Origin: a virus
IMG/VR virus record: IMGVR_UViG_3300033233_000107
Span: 1 to 34,858 of that record
Direction: 5' to 3' (one strand)
Length of the DNA stretch: 34,858 nucleotides
Below are positions 1 to 5,373 of this stretch, one piece after another (positions within the stretch are counted from its first letter, which is position 1; every line of letters begins with the position of its first letter). The position numbers were made by a program, and so were the translations under genes. The notes below the pieces were generated by a model. That model worked only from the letters and a program-made list of their open reading frames with translations. It was not told where the DNA came from and ran no database searches.

Positions 1-84
1 GTTCCAGTTCCAGTTCCAGTTCCAGTTCCAGTTCCAGTTCCAGTTCCAGAGTTCAAACGCCGTTCAAACGCCGTTCGAACGGCG
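1..84. repeat. Iteron-like repeats and palindrome inside the replication gene (candidate ori)
   Basis: Eight visible copies of GTTCCA (nine in the complete copy at 34726-34779) are followed by two direct copies of GTTCAAACGCC (51-61, 62-72) and a perfect 16-bp palindrome CGCCGTTCGAACGGCG (69-84). The same structure is at 34782-34815. The repeats lie between the N-terminal DNA-binding part and the C-terminal part of the replication protein. This is the position of the origin iterons in the lambda O gene. The assignment as an origin is inference from layout; the repeats are directly visible. Confidence 0.5.
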
Positions 85-127
85 TTAGCAAGGTCGTGAT
101 GAAGTCCTTCGTAGGTCTTTAGAACTT
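1..127. repeat. Terminal overlap identical to 34732-34858
   Basis: The first 127 bases match the last 127 bases exactly, and the replication reading frame continues across the join without a break. An odd overlap of exactly 127 bases is what a k=127 de Bruijn assembler leaves on a circular contig. This therefore most likely marks a circular or circularly permuted molecule of 34,731 bp, not a true terminal repeat of the virion DNA. The ends fall inside a hexanucleotide repeat, so the copy number there depends on correct assembly; the fully flanked copy at 34726-34779 has nine units. Confidence 0.9.
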
Positions 128-476
128 CGTAAAAATGCGGAAATAAATAGGTGTCGGGCAACTCTTCAAGTTCCGCTCGCGCTCGCTTGATGTGGTTGGC
201 GCTTGAAAGCGGATTATATTCAAACCAGGATCGAAGAAATAAAACCTTGGATTGCTGGTCATATTCAGCCAAGGATCCTAAGGCCTCCATCGCGGTGACG
301 ACCTTTTGAATTGTCCATCCCAGGTCTTCGGATATATAAGCCAGGGGAATCCGATAGATACCCACGATGTTCGCGTGTTCATTGGAAATCAGATAATGAA
401 AAAGGAGCTTAGAGTCGTCGGTCAGCTCTTTATGGTTGATCCAGAATTTTTTGTAGAGCTTGCCGTACTCAGCCAT
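1..476 (-). CDS. Phage replication initiation protein (N-terminal part; gene continues at 34731)
   Basis: Reads from ATG at 476 (preceded by GGAGGGG about 8 bases upstream) through position 1 into 34731-34377. The joined gene is 831 bases, 276 residues. The first ~125 residues begin MAEYGKLYKKFWIN and look like the winged-helix domain of phage O-like/DnaD-like replication proteins: a start resembling FWxxxxxxxLxDxxKLLFxYLxSN, then YxIPLxYIxxDLGW and a VxxAMxxL helix. A Gly-Thr dipeptide linker of nine repeats follows, then the C-terminal domain (see 34377-34858). The role inferred from the family is origin binding and recruitment of the host replicative helicase. The gene sits at the end of the early accessory block and just before a possible helicase loader. 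Repeats inside the gene may be the origin itself. Confidence 0.8.
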   Translation of the reverse strand, partial: MAEYGKLYKKFWINHKELTDDSKLLFHYLISNEHANIVGIYRIPLAYISEDLGWTIQKVVTAMEALGSLAEYDQQSKVLFLRSWFEYNPLSSANHIKRARAELEELPDTYLFPHFYEVLKTYEGLHHDLANAVRTAFERRLNSGTGTGTGTGTGTGTG

Positions 477-501
477 CTATTTGCCCCTCCATGTTTGTCA
501 A

Positions 502-711
502 CTAGGTTTCCCGCCCCTTGCATTGTTTCCGCGCCCTGATCGACCGGCGCCGGCGCTTGCAATGAATCCGATCCTTATATCCGAGTAATAAAAGGCCATG
601 GTCGCAGTCGACGCAGACGATCCCGAGCTCGCGCATCTCGGCGACCTGGTTGGACGCCCAATCCTTCAGAAATAGCTTTACGTGGCCCTGGGTGACGGTC
701 TCGAGCTTCAA
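502..711 (-). CDS. Small hypothetical basic protein
   Basis: A 69-residue product if started at TTG 711, which overlaps the upstream stop (TTGA) and has GGAGG seven bases before it; a GTG at 741 is an alternative start. The N-terminal half is a plausible helix (HVKLFLKDWASNQVAEMREL), followed by a C-x2-C (CVDC) and later a Cys in a strongly basic tail (KRRRRSIRARKQ). It may bind nucleic acid or a metal, but there is no recognisable family. It is the last small gene before the replication protein, with a 25-base gap. Confidence 0.6.
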   Translation of the reverse strand: MKLETVTQGHVKLFLKDWASNQVAEMRELGIVCVDCDHGLLLLGYKDRIHCKRRRRSIRARKQCKGRET

Positions 712-1034
712 TCGATCGCCTCCGTCTCTCGTGTTTGCCACTGCTTATATTTCAGCCAGTGACCAAAGCCATCGAAGCACTCGGCAACCTCAAGATATTC
801 TTGATAGCGCTTCTGCGCCGACGTCATTTTTCTGATCGTCCCTATTTCGCCGTATTTAACCTCGCTGGTCGGATGAGCGTTTCTGATTACGCCGGGTCTA
901 TCCGAGTCAAAATTCACCCCGATGTAATGACCTCGATCAGCGACAATGATTCCCGGCTTATCGCCAATAATGACGCGCCTTCCATATTCAGCCGGCACGC
1001 CATAGCCGCTTCTTACGTATTGAAAATCATTCAT
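708..1034 (-). CDS. Hypothetical protein, SH3-like beta-rich
   Basis: The start at ATG 1034 overlaps the previous gene by ATGA, giving 108 residues. The sequence has the rhythm VPAEYGRRVIIGDKPGIIVADRGHYIGVNFD, with Gly-spaced beta strands, then a C-terminal helical part rich in aromatic residues (WLKYKQWQ). The first half resembles small phage beta-barrel proteins that carry the pattern GxRVxxxGxxGxIxxxxxxYIxVxFD. The function is unknown. It belongs to the translationally coupled early chain. Confidence 0.7.
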   Translation of the reverse strand: MNDFQYVRSGYGVPAEYGRRVIIGDKPGIIVADRGHYIGVNFDSDRPGVIRNAHPTSEVKYGEIGTIRKMTSAQKRYQEYLEVAECFDGFGHWLKYKQWQTRETEAID

Positions 1035-1570
1035 CCGGCCTGGCCTCCTTGGGCTTGGTTTTCGGTCAAAAAAAGAGAGTCGGCGGGACGCCAACATAAG
1101 CCGTCGCCTAATGTTTTAGCGTCTCTCATCGGGCCGCTGATGGCCCACTCACAACCTTTGTCACAATTCCGACATCCGCCGCGATAACTCCACAGCCCCA
1201 GCCGCCCCTTTACTGGGAATGGTTTGAGCGGCCGTGGATTCTCAAATATCCAGGCCCACAGCCCCTCCTGGTATCGCACCCAGGCTTGCATCTCGTCCTC
1301 CGGCGTCATCGGCCGGATGTCGATCAGGTCGACTACGCAGATGGCTTGTCCGAGCGGTAGGCGCTCGTCCGGCAGACTTCTCCATGCCGGCAAGGCCCGC
1401 ACCGTATTTGCGAATCCGAATCTTAAGCGCTCGATGTCTCGTTCCTCGGTCTGGCTGCTGCAAATCATCACCGGGCCCCGGTAATTGGTCCGGCGGCTGC
1501 GGATCTCCAGGGGTTTGATGCCGAGGGCCTCCATCGTGGCCCAGGGCTGTTTGACGCTAAGGGCTTTCAT
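1031..1570 (-). CDS. ASCH-domain protein
   Basis: ATG at 1570 is chosen because the protein then begins MKALSVKQPWATMEALGIK, the usual opening of phage ASCH proteins (179 residues). The diagnostic features are the SVKQPWA opening, the K-x-x-E-x-R-S/T-W-like patch (KPLEIRSRRTNYRGPVMI) and the later GLWSY near residue 130. A C-terminal Cys cluster (CRNCDKGC) could bind zinc and is not part of the core fold. ASCH is a PUA-like beta-barrel family thought to bind RNA or modified bases. In phages it often sits near DNA-modification genes. The gene overlaps the upstream reading frame by 14 bases. Confidence 0.85.
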   Translation of the reverse strand: MKALSVKQPWATMEALGIKPLEIRSRRTNYRGPVMICSSQTEERDIERLRFGFANTVRALPAWRSLPDERLPLGQAICVVDLIDIRPMTPEDEMQAWVRYQEGLWAWIFENPRPLKPFPVKGRLGLWSYRGGCRNCDKGCEWAISGPMRDAKTLGDGLCWRPADSLFLTENQAQGGQAG

Positions 1571-2441
1571 CCGTCGCCTCCAAGTAATAACCATGCAGCT
1601 CTAACCACTCCCGGAACCTGGCCATTTCCAAGGGCCCGGATTCGGTCCACCCGATCGGCCACCCCATAAGCCACTCGACCCAGTTCGGGTTCAGCTGCCC
1701 ACCAGCTCCCTCCGCCTGTCTGACCTGTCTGGGTAGGCTCGATCCCGTTTTCGTGTTGTGGCCGCGCTTTCCATCGGACGCGCACGGTGTCGCCCATAGC
1801 CGTGTTTCCTCTCGGGCTACCGCTGTCGCGAGATCGTCTCCGCCGCTGTTTGGGCGATTCACCCGGGCATAATCCGGGCCGCTCATGGACGCTTTCGGCG
1901 TCGGCCACATCCTTTGCCCGCCCGCTGCGGCGCACTCGACCAGGGATAGGCCCCGCTTTCCGTCCGGTTGTCGTGCGCCGGCCGTCGCGTCCCTCGCCGT
2001 TGGCGTCGGCCACGGTTTTGCGTGTGGGCCCAGGCCCTCCATTTCCAGCACTTTGCCGGTTAGGGTCCGGCCGCTGTTTGGTCCCGTCCGCCCCTTGTCC
2101 GGCTTGCCGCAAAACCCGGCCGCGTCCATGACGGTCGGAGTCGGATATCTCTTGACCGCCGTTTCCAGCCCGTCGCCGCTTTTGTTTGAGAGGCCCTTGC
2201 GGTTGTTGTTGCCGAGCACGGCCATGAAATCCCGGACAATGTGTTCGTATGGCTGCCAGGTCGCCGAGTTCTCTTTTACTCGGCGCCGGTGTTCGGTCCA
2301 GCAGGCGTCATAGTCGCCGCATTTTGTGCACGGCGCCGGGGTCTCTTTGCTGCCGTTCCATTTGTAGCCGAGCTCCCAGCCGTTGCCGTAGCCGTAGCGG
2401 CCAAAGCAATCCGGTTGGCTCACTTCCCCCTCGTTTTCCAT
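1557..2441 (-). CDS. TP-repeat protein of the phage cytosine-methyltransferase-associated type
   Basis: Starting at ATG 2441 this is 294 residues. Near the N-terminus is a short Cys site (C-x2-C ... C, residues ~35-45). From about residue 95 there are four imperfect repeats of the form (W/Y)P/ATPxxxDxxG ending in a leucine segment: YPTPTVMDAAG, WPTPTARDATAG, WPTPKASMSG and WATPCASDGKRG. They are followed by LNPNWVEWLMGWPIGWT. In phage genomes this module is often joined to, or follows, C5-cytosine methyltransferase domains. No methyltransferase motif (no PC, no ENV, no SAM-binding glycine loop) is present here, so it should not be called an enzyme. Codon use is GC-rich like its neighbours. 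Confidence 0.75.
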   Translation of the reverse strand: MENEGEVSQPDCFGRYGYGNGWELGYKWNGSKETPAPCTKCGDYDACWTEHRRRVKENSATWQPYEHIVRDFMAVLGNNNRKGLSNKSGDGLETAVKRYPTPTVMDAAGFCGKPDKGRTGPNSGRTLTGKVLEMEGLGPHAKPWPTPTARDATAGARQPDGKRGLSLVECAAAGGQRMWPTPKASMSGPDYARVNRPNSGGDDLATAVAREETRLWATPCASDGKRGHNTKTGSSLPRQVRQAEGAGGQLNPNWVEWLMGWPIGWTESGPLEMARFREWLELHGYYLEATDESP

Positions 2442-2590
2442 TGGCCCCAAAGCCGTAGATAATGCTTGCCGCGCTTCTCGCGGATCCAGCCGATCGGGAT
2501 GGATCGGGCTCGGCAGAAGGCCTCGAGGCAGAATGCTGGCGCCACCACATATCGGCAGCGGTTAAAGGCGATGCGGTTGATCACCGTCAT
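2420..2590 (-). CDS. Small hypothetical protein (56 aa)
   Basis: ATG at 2590 overlaps the stop of the upstream gene by ATGA, and the frame is open to a TGA at 2420-2422. The product begins MTVINRIAFNRCRYVV and contains RSIPIGWIREKRGKHYLRLWGQWK. It is basic, with an aromatic C-terminus. There is no known family. The coupling overlap, plus the fact that it fills an otherwise empty 140 bp, supports a real gene; it overlaps the start of the next gene by about 20 bases. Confidence 0.6.
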   Translation of the reverse strand: MTVINRIAFNRCRYVVAPAFCLEAFCRARSIPIGWIREKRGKHYLRLWGQWKTRGK

Positions 2591-2820
2591 GGTCGATACA
2601 CCCCATCGCCGGAATTAAGCGCCTCCTGGATGCTCTGAGGAAGCGCGTTGGCCGTTTGACGTAGCTCCGCATTTTCGGCTCGCAGTTGCTCTATTTCGGT
2701 TTGGGCGGCCGTGAGGGTGTCAAGAAGAACGCGATAATCTTTTAACGATATATGACCCTTGTATTTTCGATCGACGACGATTTGCCTTGCTGGTGCGAAG
2801 TCAGCCCCGTCTATCTTCAC
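2587..2820 (-). CDS. Hypothetical protein with C-terminal coiled coil
   Basis: The GTG at 2820 overlaps the upstream stop as GTGA, giving 77 residues; a longer upstream frame (to 2943) would run through the preceding gene and is not preferred. A short N-terminal part (VKIDGADFAPARQIVVDRKY) leads into a leucine heptad region of about 30 residues (LLDTLTAAQTEIEQLRAENA). No family is recognised; it probably forms a dimer or oligomer. It stops with ATGA coupling into the 56-residue gene. Confidence 0.6.
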   Translation of the reverse strand: MKIDGADFAPARQIVVDRKYKGHISLKDYRVLLDTLTAAQTEIEQLRAENAELRQTANALPQSIQEALNSGDGVYRP

Positions 2821-3056
2821 GCCGGGATCCTCGCTTCGATCTCTTTGCGTGTGACGCATGGCGCGTATATCCCGGGAAAGTCTAAGCTGACCGCCAGGTG
2901 TCCCTTGGCTACCAACACTCCGATGATCGTCGCCGCGGGCCATCCGACGCTGCTTGAAATATCCGCGATCGTGCCGGATCCGCGCTTCCAGAATATTTTC
3001 ATGACCGCCGCTTCTCTCGCGGCGCCGGAGTGGCTGAACTCTTGCGCTTGTTTCAT
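2817..3056 (-). CDS. Winged-helix-like DNA-binding protein
   Basis: ATG at 3056 is preferred over the further-upstream 3173 because it begins a compact 79-residue domain (MKQAQEFSHSGAAREAAVMK) after a purine-rich AAAAGAG site. The sequence has a helix, then GTIADISSSVGWPAATIIGVLVAKGHL, typical of a winged-helix turn with a recognition helix and a wing ending in YAP. It could be a transcriptional regulator or a small initiator-type protein; the target is unknown. Its stop is coupled to the next gene (GTGA). Confidence 0.6.
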   Translation of the reverse strand: MKQAQEFSHSGAAREAAVMKIFWKRGSGTIADISSSVGWPAATIIGVLVAKGHLAVSLDFPGIYAPCVTRKEIEARIPA

Positions 3057-3090
3057 ATCTCTGCTACTCTTTTCTTGGTTGGAGGACGCC

Positions 3091-3345
3091 TTACGGGGCG
3101 TCTTTCTTTTTGCGGCCACCGATTTTCCCGATCGTCTCAAAATACTTGACGCCATGACGGGCCTTGGTCGCATTGCCGCCCTTCTTGCCGATTACCTCGA
3201 AGAACTCCGGGCCGTATTTATCCCGGACCGCTCGGCCGCCTTTGCTGCCGATCTTCGCGAAGAATTCCGAGCCGTACTTGGCGCTTACCGATAGGCCGCC
3301 GTGTCGCGCATTAGGCGTCCCTGCCTGTGGTCCTCGCTTTCTCAA
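3091..3345 (-). CDS. KGG-repeat (stress-induced repeat) small protein
   Basis: 84 residues starting at TTG 3345, with GGAGG eight bases upstream. Three imperfect tandem units of about 23 residues have the form (K/R)YG.(E/K)(F/Y)F..IG.(K)GG: KYGSEFFAKIGSKGG, KYGPEFFEVIGKKGG and HGVKYFETIGKIGG. This is the glycine-rich KGG or stress-induced bacterial repeat (YciG/GsiB-like) pattern. Such proteins are hydrophilic and largely disordered; their role in phages is unknown. It overlaps the preceding gene by 35 bases. Confidence 0.75.
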   Translation of the reverse strand: MRKRGPQAGTPNARHGGLSVSAKYGSEFFAKIGSKGGRAVRDKYGPEFFEVIGKKGGNATKARHGVKYFETIGKIGGRKKKDAP

Positions 3346-3625
3346 TTAATCCGCCTCCCTTCTTGGCACGTTTTGTGCCGTAGTGTTTAAATATTTCATT
3401 CACGCTTCGGGTCGAAATCCCGACGACCGGCGCCGCGCCTGCAGCCCAAAACCACCGGACCGCTATTTCCAGTCCTCTTTCGATTTGTGGCCAGAAATGC
3501 TCGGCGGTGAGAAATAGGGCTATCAGGGCGATGTAGATCGCCAATGAAGCCAGGCCCATAATCCGATCGTTTCGGGCCGATCCGAACCAAAACATTGTTT
3601 GGCGCAGAATCTCTTGCTGATTCAT
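3311..3625 (-). CDS. Small membrane protein
   Basis: 104 residues from ATG 3625, which overlaps the upstream stop (ATGA) and follows GGGAGGTG. Hydrophobic segments at about residues 23-40 and 52-70 suggest two membrane passes. The C-terminus is basic (HYGTKRAKKGGG) and probably cytoplasmic. There is no recognised family. It sits far from the lysis genes, so a holin role is not supported. Confidence 0.65.
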   Translation of the reverse strand: MNQQEILRQTMFWFGSARNDRIMGLASLAIYIALIALFLTAEHFWPQIERGLEIAVRWFWAAGAAPVVGISTRSVNEIFKHYGTKRAKKGGGLIEKARTTGRDA

Positions 3626-4209
3626 GTTTTCACCTCCCTCATTTCATTTTCAAAGCAGTCCAAAAGCCTAAGCAGCATCGGATAAAACTCTGTGGCATTT
3701 TTGCCGTCCATTTTTTTGATTCGGGCCTGGGTAAAGTTGCGCCAGTCTGCGAAGCTGTGGCACTCGCAGCCTGCGGATAGATGTGTGTCTGTAATCGTGA
3801 CAAAATATCGAAGACCGCAGACTGTGATGATGTTCTTCGACACCCGCGCCTCGCCGGACACCCGCGCCTCGCCGGACACCCGCGCCTCGCCGAACACCCG
3901 CGCCTCGCCGAACACCCGCGCCTCGCCGAACACCCGCGCCTCGCCGAACACCCGCGCCTCGCCGAACACCCACGCCTCGCCGGACACCCGCGCCTCGCCG
4001 AACACCCGCGCCTCGCCGAACACCCGCGCCTCGCCGGACACCCACGCCTTGTCGAACACCCACGCCTCGCCGTTGATAAAAGCGCTGTCATCTACTTGGG
4101 CCGTATCCGCAACCCAGCCACCTCCATTGGCGTGTCGATGAGCTGGAACAGGACCGCATCCGTCCTCAAAGTCGAAAGTCAATTGATCTTTTTTTATTTT
4201 CTCTGTCAT
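3622..4209 (-). CDS. Hexapeptide-repeat left-handed beta-helix-like protein
   Basis: 195 residues with an excellent start (GGAGGTG five bases before ATG 4209). Residues ~1-38 are a leader domain with a DxAxV-type opening of repeats (VADTAQVDDSAFI). Then come 13 six-residue units of the form (F/S/N)GEA(R/W)V, and a C-terminal globular part of ~75 residues (from KNIITVCG, with HxxxGCEC). GxAxV hexads of this kind build left-handed parallel beta-helices in acyltransferases and in phage GEARV/GNARV proteins. No acyltransferase active-site histidine can be assigned. The repeat DNA is nearly identical, so unit number is likely to change by slippage. Function unknown. Confidence 0.8.
   Translation of the reverse strand: MTEKIKKDQLTFDFEDGCGPVPAHRHANGGGWVADTAQVDDSAFINGEAWVFDKAWVSGEARVFGEARVFGEARVSGEAWVFGEARVFGEARVFGEARVFGEARVFGEARVSGEARVSGEARVSKNIITVCGLRYFVTITDTHLSAGCECHSFADWRNFTQARIKKMDGKNATEFYPMLLRLLDCFENEMREVKT
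3841..4074. repeat. 18-bp tandem array, 13 units
   Basis: Thirteen in-register 18-bp units, consensus CACCCGCGCCTCGCCGAA on the plus strand, differ mainly at the last bases (GAA, GGA or GTT) and at G/A in position 6. The variation switches F/S/N and R/W in the encoded hexapeptide. Because the unit is a multiple of three, loss or gain of units keeps the frame. The same composition leaves long open frames on the opposite strand, which are not genes. Confidence 0.95.
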
Positions 4210-4212
4210 GTT

Positions 4213-4341
4213 TCACCTCCCCGCCTGTGGTCTTAAAAAGATCAAAGACCCCGCCGTGGTAGCGCTAGGCTGGCTGTGTAGCGCTGCCGGGACACCGATA
4301 CCCATCGAGCTCCCGGCGACGAGGTCTAAGTTGAATTTCAT
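4213..4341 (-). CDS. Possible 42-residue peptide
   Basis: ATG at 4341 overlaps the stop of the HTH gene by ATGA, and the frame runs 42 codons to a TGA placed just before the strong ribosome-binding site of the next gene. The peptide begins MKFNLDLVAGSSMGIG and is mildly hydrophobic. No family. The coupling overlap is the only support; there is no good ribosome-binding site. Confidence 0.35.
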   Translation of the reverse strand: MKFNLDLVAGSSMGIGVPAALHSQPSATTAGSLIFLRPQAGR

Positions 4342-4556
4342 ATGCCGAGCTCGCTCAAATACCGCTGGACGTCTTCCGGTTGCCAGCGGCGGCCGAGACC
4401 CGGGAAATATTTAAATGGTAAAAGCCCGCGCTCGTTGAGCCGGGTTAAAGTCGAAGAGGAGCAGTCCAGAATTTGCCGAACGTGGCGGGAATTGAGAAGG
4501 GAAGCGCTCTGGGCGCTTTTAAGCGTTTGCTCCGTATGTTTGGCTCTATCCTTCAT
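4338..4556 (-). CDS. MerR/excisionase-like helix-turn-helix protein
   Basis: 72 residues from ATG 4556. After a polar ~18-residue lead, the sequence LLNSRHVRQILDCSSSTLTRLNERGLLPF ... RRWQPEDVQRYL matches the helix-turn-helix-wing layout of MerR-type and phage excisionase (HTH_17) proteins, including the GLLP turn and a final W-x-x-E-D-V-x-x-Y-L. It lies second in the leftward early operon after the Cro-like gene. It could be the excisionase partner of the integrase at 6205-7269 or an early regulator. Confidence 0.75.
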   Translation of the reverse strand: MKDRAKHTEQTLKSAQSASLLNSRHVRQILDCSSSTLTRLNERGLLPFKYFPGLGRRWQPEDVQRYLSELGI

Positions 4557-4615
4557 CCCGTATCCGTTTCTCTGGAATCCTGGCGTCGTGTGATCGCTCA
4601 GGCGCTCCGCTTGGC

Positions 4616-4867
4616 CTAACTAGCCTTAGTCTTCTCAATAAAAAATATATCATCGAACCTGACTTTATATATTTGACAAAGCTTCTTCGCCACTTGCGGG
4701 CTTGGACTCCTGATGTCATTCTCAATCTGGCTGTAGAAGCCGCTTGATATGCCAGCTTTTTTAGCTATTTCCAGTTGGCTTGAGCCCGATAAAATTCTTA
4801 TTGTCTTGAGGGCCTCAATTTTTATCTTGATTTTCATGAATGCCTTTCCGCTAACCGCACTTAGCAT
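4616..4867 (-). CDS. Cro-like XRE-family regulator
   Basis: Two starts are possible. ATG 4867 has GGAGGGG six bases before it (83 residues). ATG 4837 has GGAAAGG five bases before it (73 residues) and begins MKIKIKIEALKTIR. If the promoter at 4865-4892 is used, its transcript would begin near 4858, so only the ATG at 4837 could be translated. The HTH is IRILSGSSQLEIAKKAGISSGFYSQIENDIRSPSPQVAKKLCQIY, a clear XRE domain. It is divergent from the repressor at 4947, first gene of the leftward operon, so a Cro role is inferred from position. Confidence 0.85.
   Translation of the reverse strand: MLSAVSGKAFMKIKIKIEALKTIRILSGSSQLEIAKKAGISSGFYSQIENDIRSPSPQVAKKLCQIYKVRFDDIFFIEKTKAS
4850..4865. promoter_or_regulatory. 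Operator-like palindrome GCTAA-N6-TTAGC
   Basis: GCTAACCGCACTTAGC is an inverted repeat with five-base arms. It overlaps the predicted leftward promoter start. Further half-sites of the same sequence occur at 4879-4883 (GCTAA, between the -35 and -10 elements) and 4920-4924 (TTAGC, near the rightward repressor promoter). This spacing is what a divergent CI/Cro switch would need. Which protein binds is not shown. Confidence 0.5.
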
Positions 4868-4892
4868 ATATCCCCTCCGCTAAGCCTGTCAA
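4865..4892 (-). promoter_or_regulatory. Leftward early promoter
   Basis: On the minus strand a perfect -35 TTGACA (4892-4887) is followed after 16 bases by TATATG (4870-4865). Transcription would begin near 4858 and read the Cro-like gene and the whole leftward early operon. Operator half-sites lie between and next to the two boxes. Confidence 0.55.
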
Positions 4893-4934
4893 GCATTTTA
4901 TTTAAATAATTCACTATTGTTAGCGCGAACAGCC

Positions 4935-4940
4935 GATAAT
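4935..4940 (+). promoter_or_regulatory. Rightward repressor promoter, possibly leaderless
   Basis: GATAAT, one mismatch from the -10 consensus, lies six bases before the repressor ATG at 4947, so the predicted transcript begins at or next to the start codon. No ribosome-binding site is visible before that ATG. There is no good -35, as in activated repressor-maintenance promoters. Lambda cI from PRM is the classical leaderless case; the comparison is inference. Confidence 0.4.
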
Positions 4941-4946
4941 GACATT

Positions 4947-5288
4947 ATGGAGCAGTTAAGAAAAGAGATAAGGCGTCTCCGAGAAGCCAAGAATTTAAGC
5001 AAAAGGGCGCTTAGTAACTATACAAAGGTTTCGGACGCATATATTGTTCAAATCGAATTAGGCCAAGTTAAAAGCGTTAGCCCGGAAATTCTTCGGAAGT
5101 TAGCGCCCGCCCTCGGAACAAATTATCGACGCTTAATGGAGTTGGCCGGATACCTTAAGGATATAGATTTTAGAGATGAAACAATCTTGGACGGTAAGCC
5201 TTTGACCGATAAAGAAAAGGCCATAATCAGATTAACCCGCGAGGTTGAACCTGAGCAAAAAAAAAGCGAGACACTTAACGCTCATTAA
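4947..5288 (+). CDS. CI-like XRE-family repressor (0-frame product)
   Basis: 113 residues from ATG 4947. The N-terminal helix-turn-helix is LREAKNLSKRALSNYTKVSDAYIVQIELGQ, followed by a short helical region (LRKLAPALGTNYRRLMELAGYL). No LexA-like peptidase domain is present, so it is a short repressor without the Ser-Lys self-cleavage route. The reading frame crosses an A9 tract at 5257-5265 and then ends at 5288; a +1 change there would extend it (see next entry). It heads the plus-strand lysogeny block and faces the Cro-like gene. Confidence 0.85.
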   Translation: MEQLRKEIRRLREAKNLSKRALSNYTKVSDAYIVQIELGQVKSVSPEILRKLAPALGTNYRRLMELAGYLKDIDFRDETILDGKPLTDKEKAIIRLTREVEPEQKKSETLNAH

Positions 5289-5373
5289 ATATCTGATTGA
5301 TCCCTCAATAACGATAAGCCGACAAACAATCGAACACCTGAAGGCATTAATAAGAGAAAAGGAGAAAAGATAA
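5266..5373 (+). other. Alternative-frame C-terminus of the repressor after an A9 tract
   Basis: If the A9 run at 5257-5265 is read as A8 (or the frame moves +1), the repressor continues for 35 more residues (beginning ARHLTLIKYLIDPS) to a TAA that overlaps the next ATG as TAATG at 5371-5375. The extension fills the otherwise empty 84 bases between the two genes, is helical and basic, and its stop/start coupling is the usual arrangement in this genome. Together these suggest it is the ancestral or alternative C-terminus. The product would be 141 residues. Phase variation, transcriptional slippage or a base error are all possible. Confidence 0.55.

Noticed and set aside
1-127. True short direct terminal repeats of a linear virion genome
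   Set aside because: The repeat begins inside a coding hexanucleotide tract, is exactly 127 bases (an assembler k-mer size), and a gene reads straight across the join.
1787-2313. GC-rich plus-strand frames and an alternative minus frame across the TP-repeat gene
   Set aside because: No ribosome-binding site, arginine/proline-rich composition typical of shadow frames, and they conflict with the coupled minus-strand gene.
2308-2550. 80-residue minus-strand frame between the coiled-coil and TP-repeat genes
   Set aside because: The competing 56-residue frame has the ATGA coupling, and this one runs far into the TP-repeat gene in the wrong frame.
3841-4074. The 18-bp array as a CRISPR array
   Set aside because: There are no spacers; units are contiguous and code for a regular hexapeptide.
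3692-4236. Long plus-strand reading frames opposite the hexapeptide array (HPRLAEHPRLAEH-type)
   Set aside because: They are shadows of the 18-bp repeat: any frame through it stays open. The minus-strand frame has the ribosome-binding site, the globular flanks and the correct coupling.
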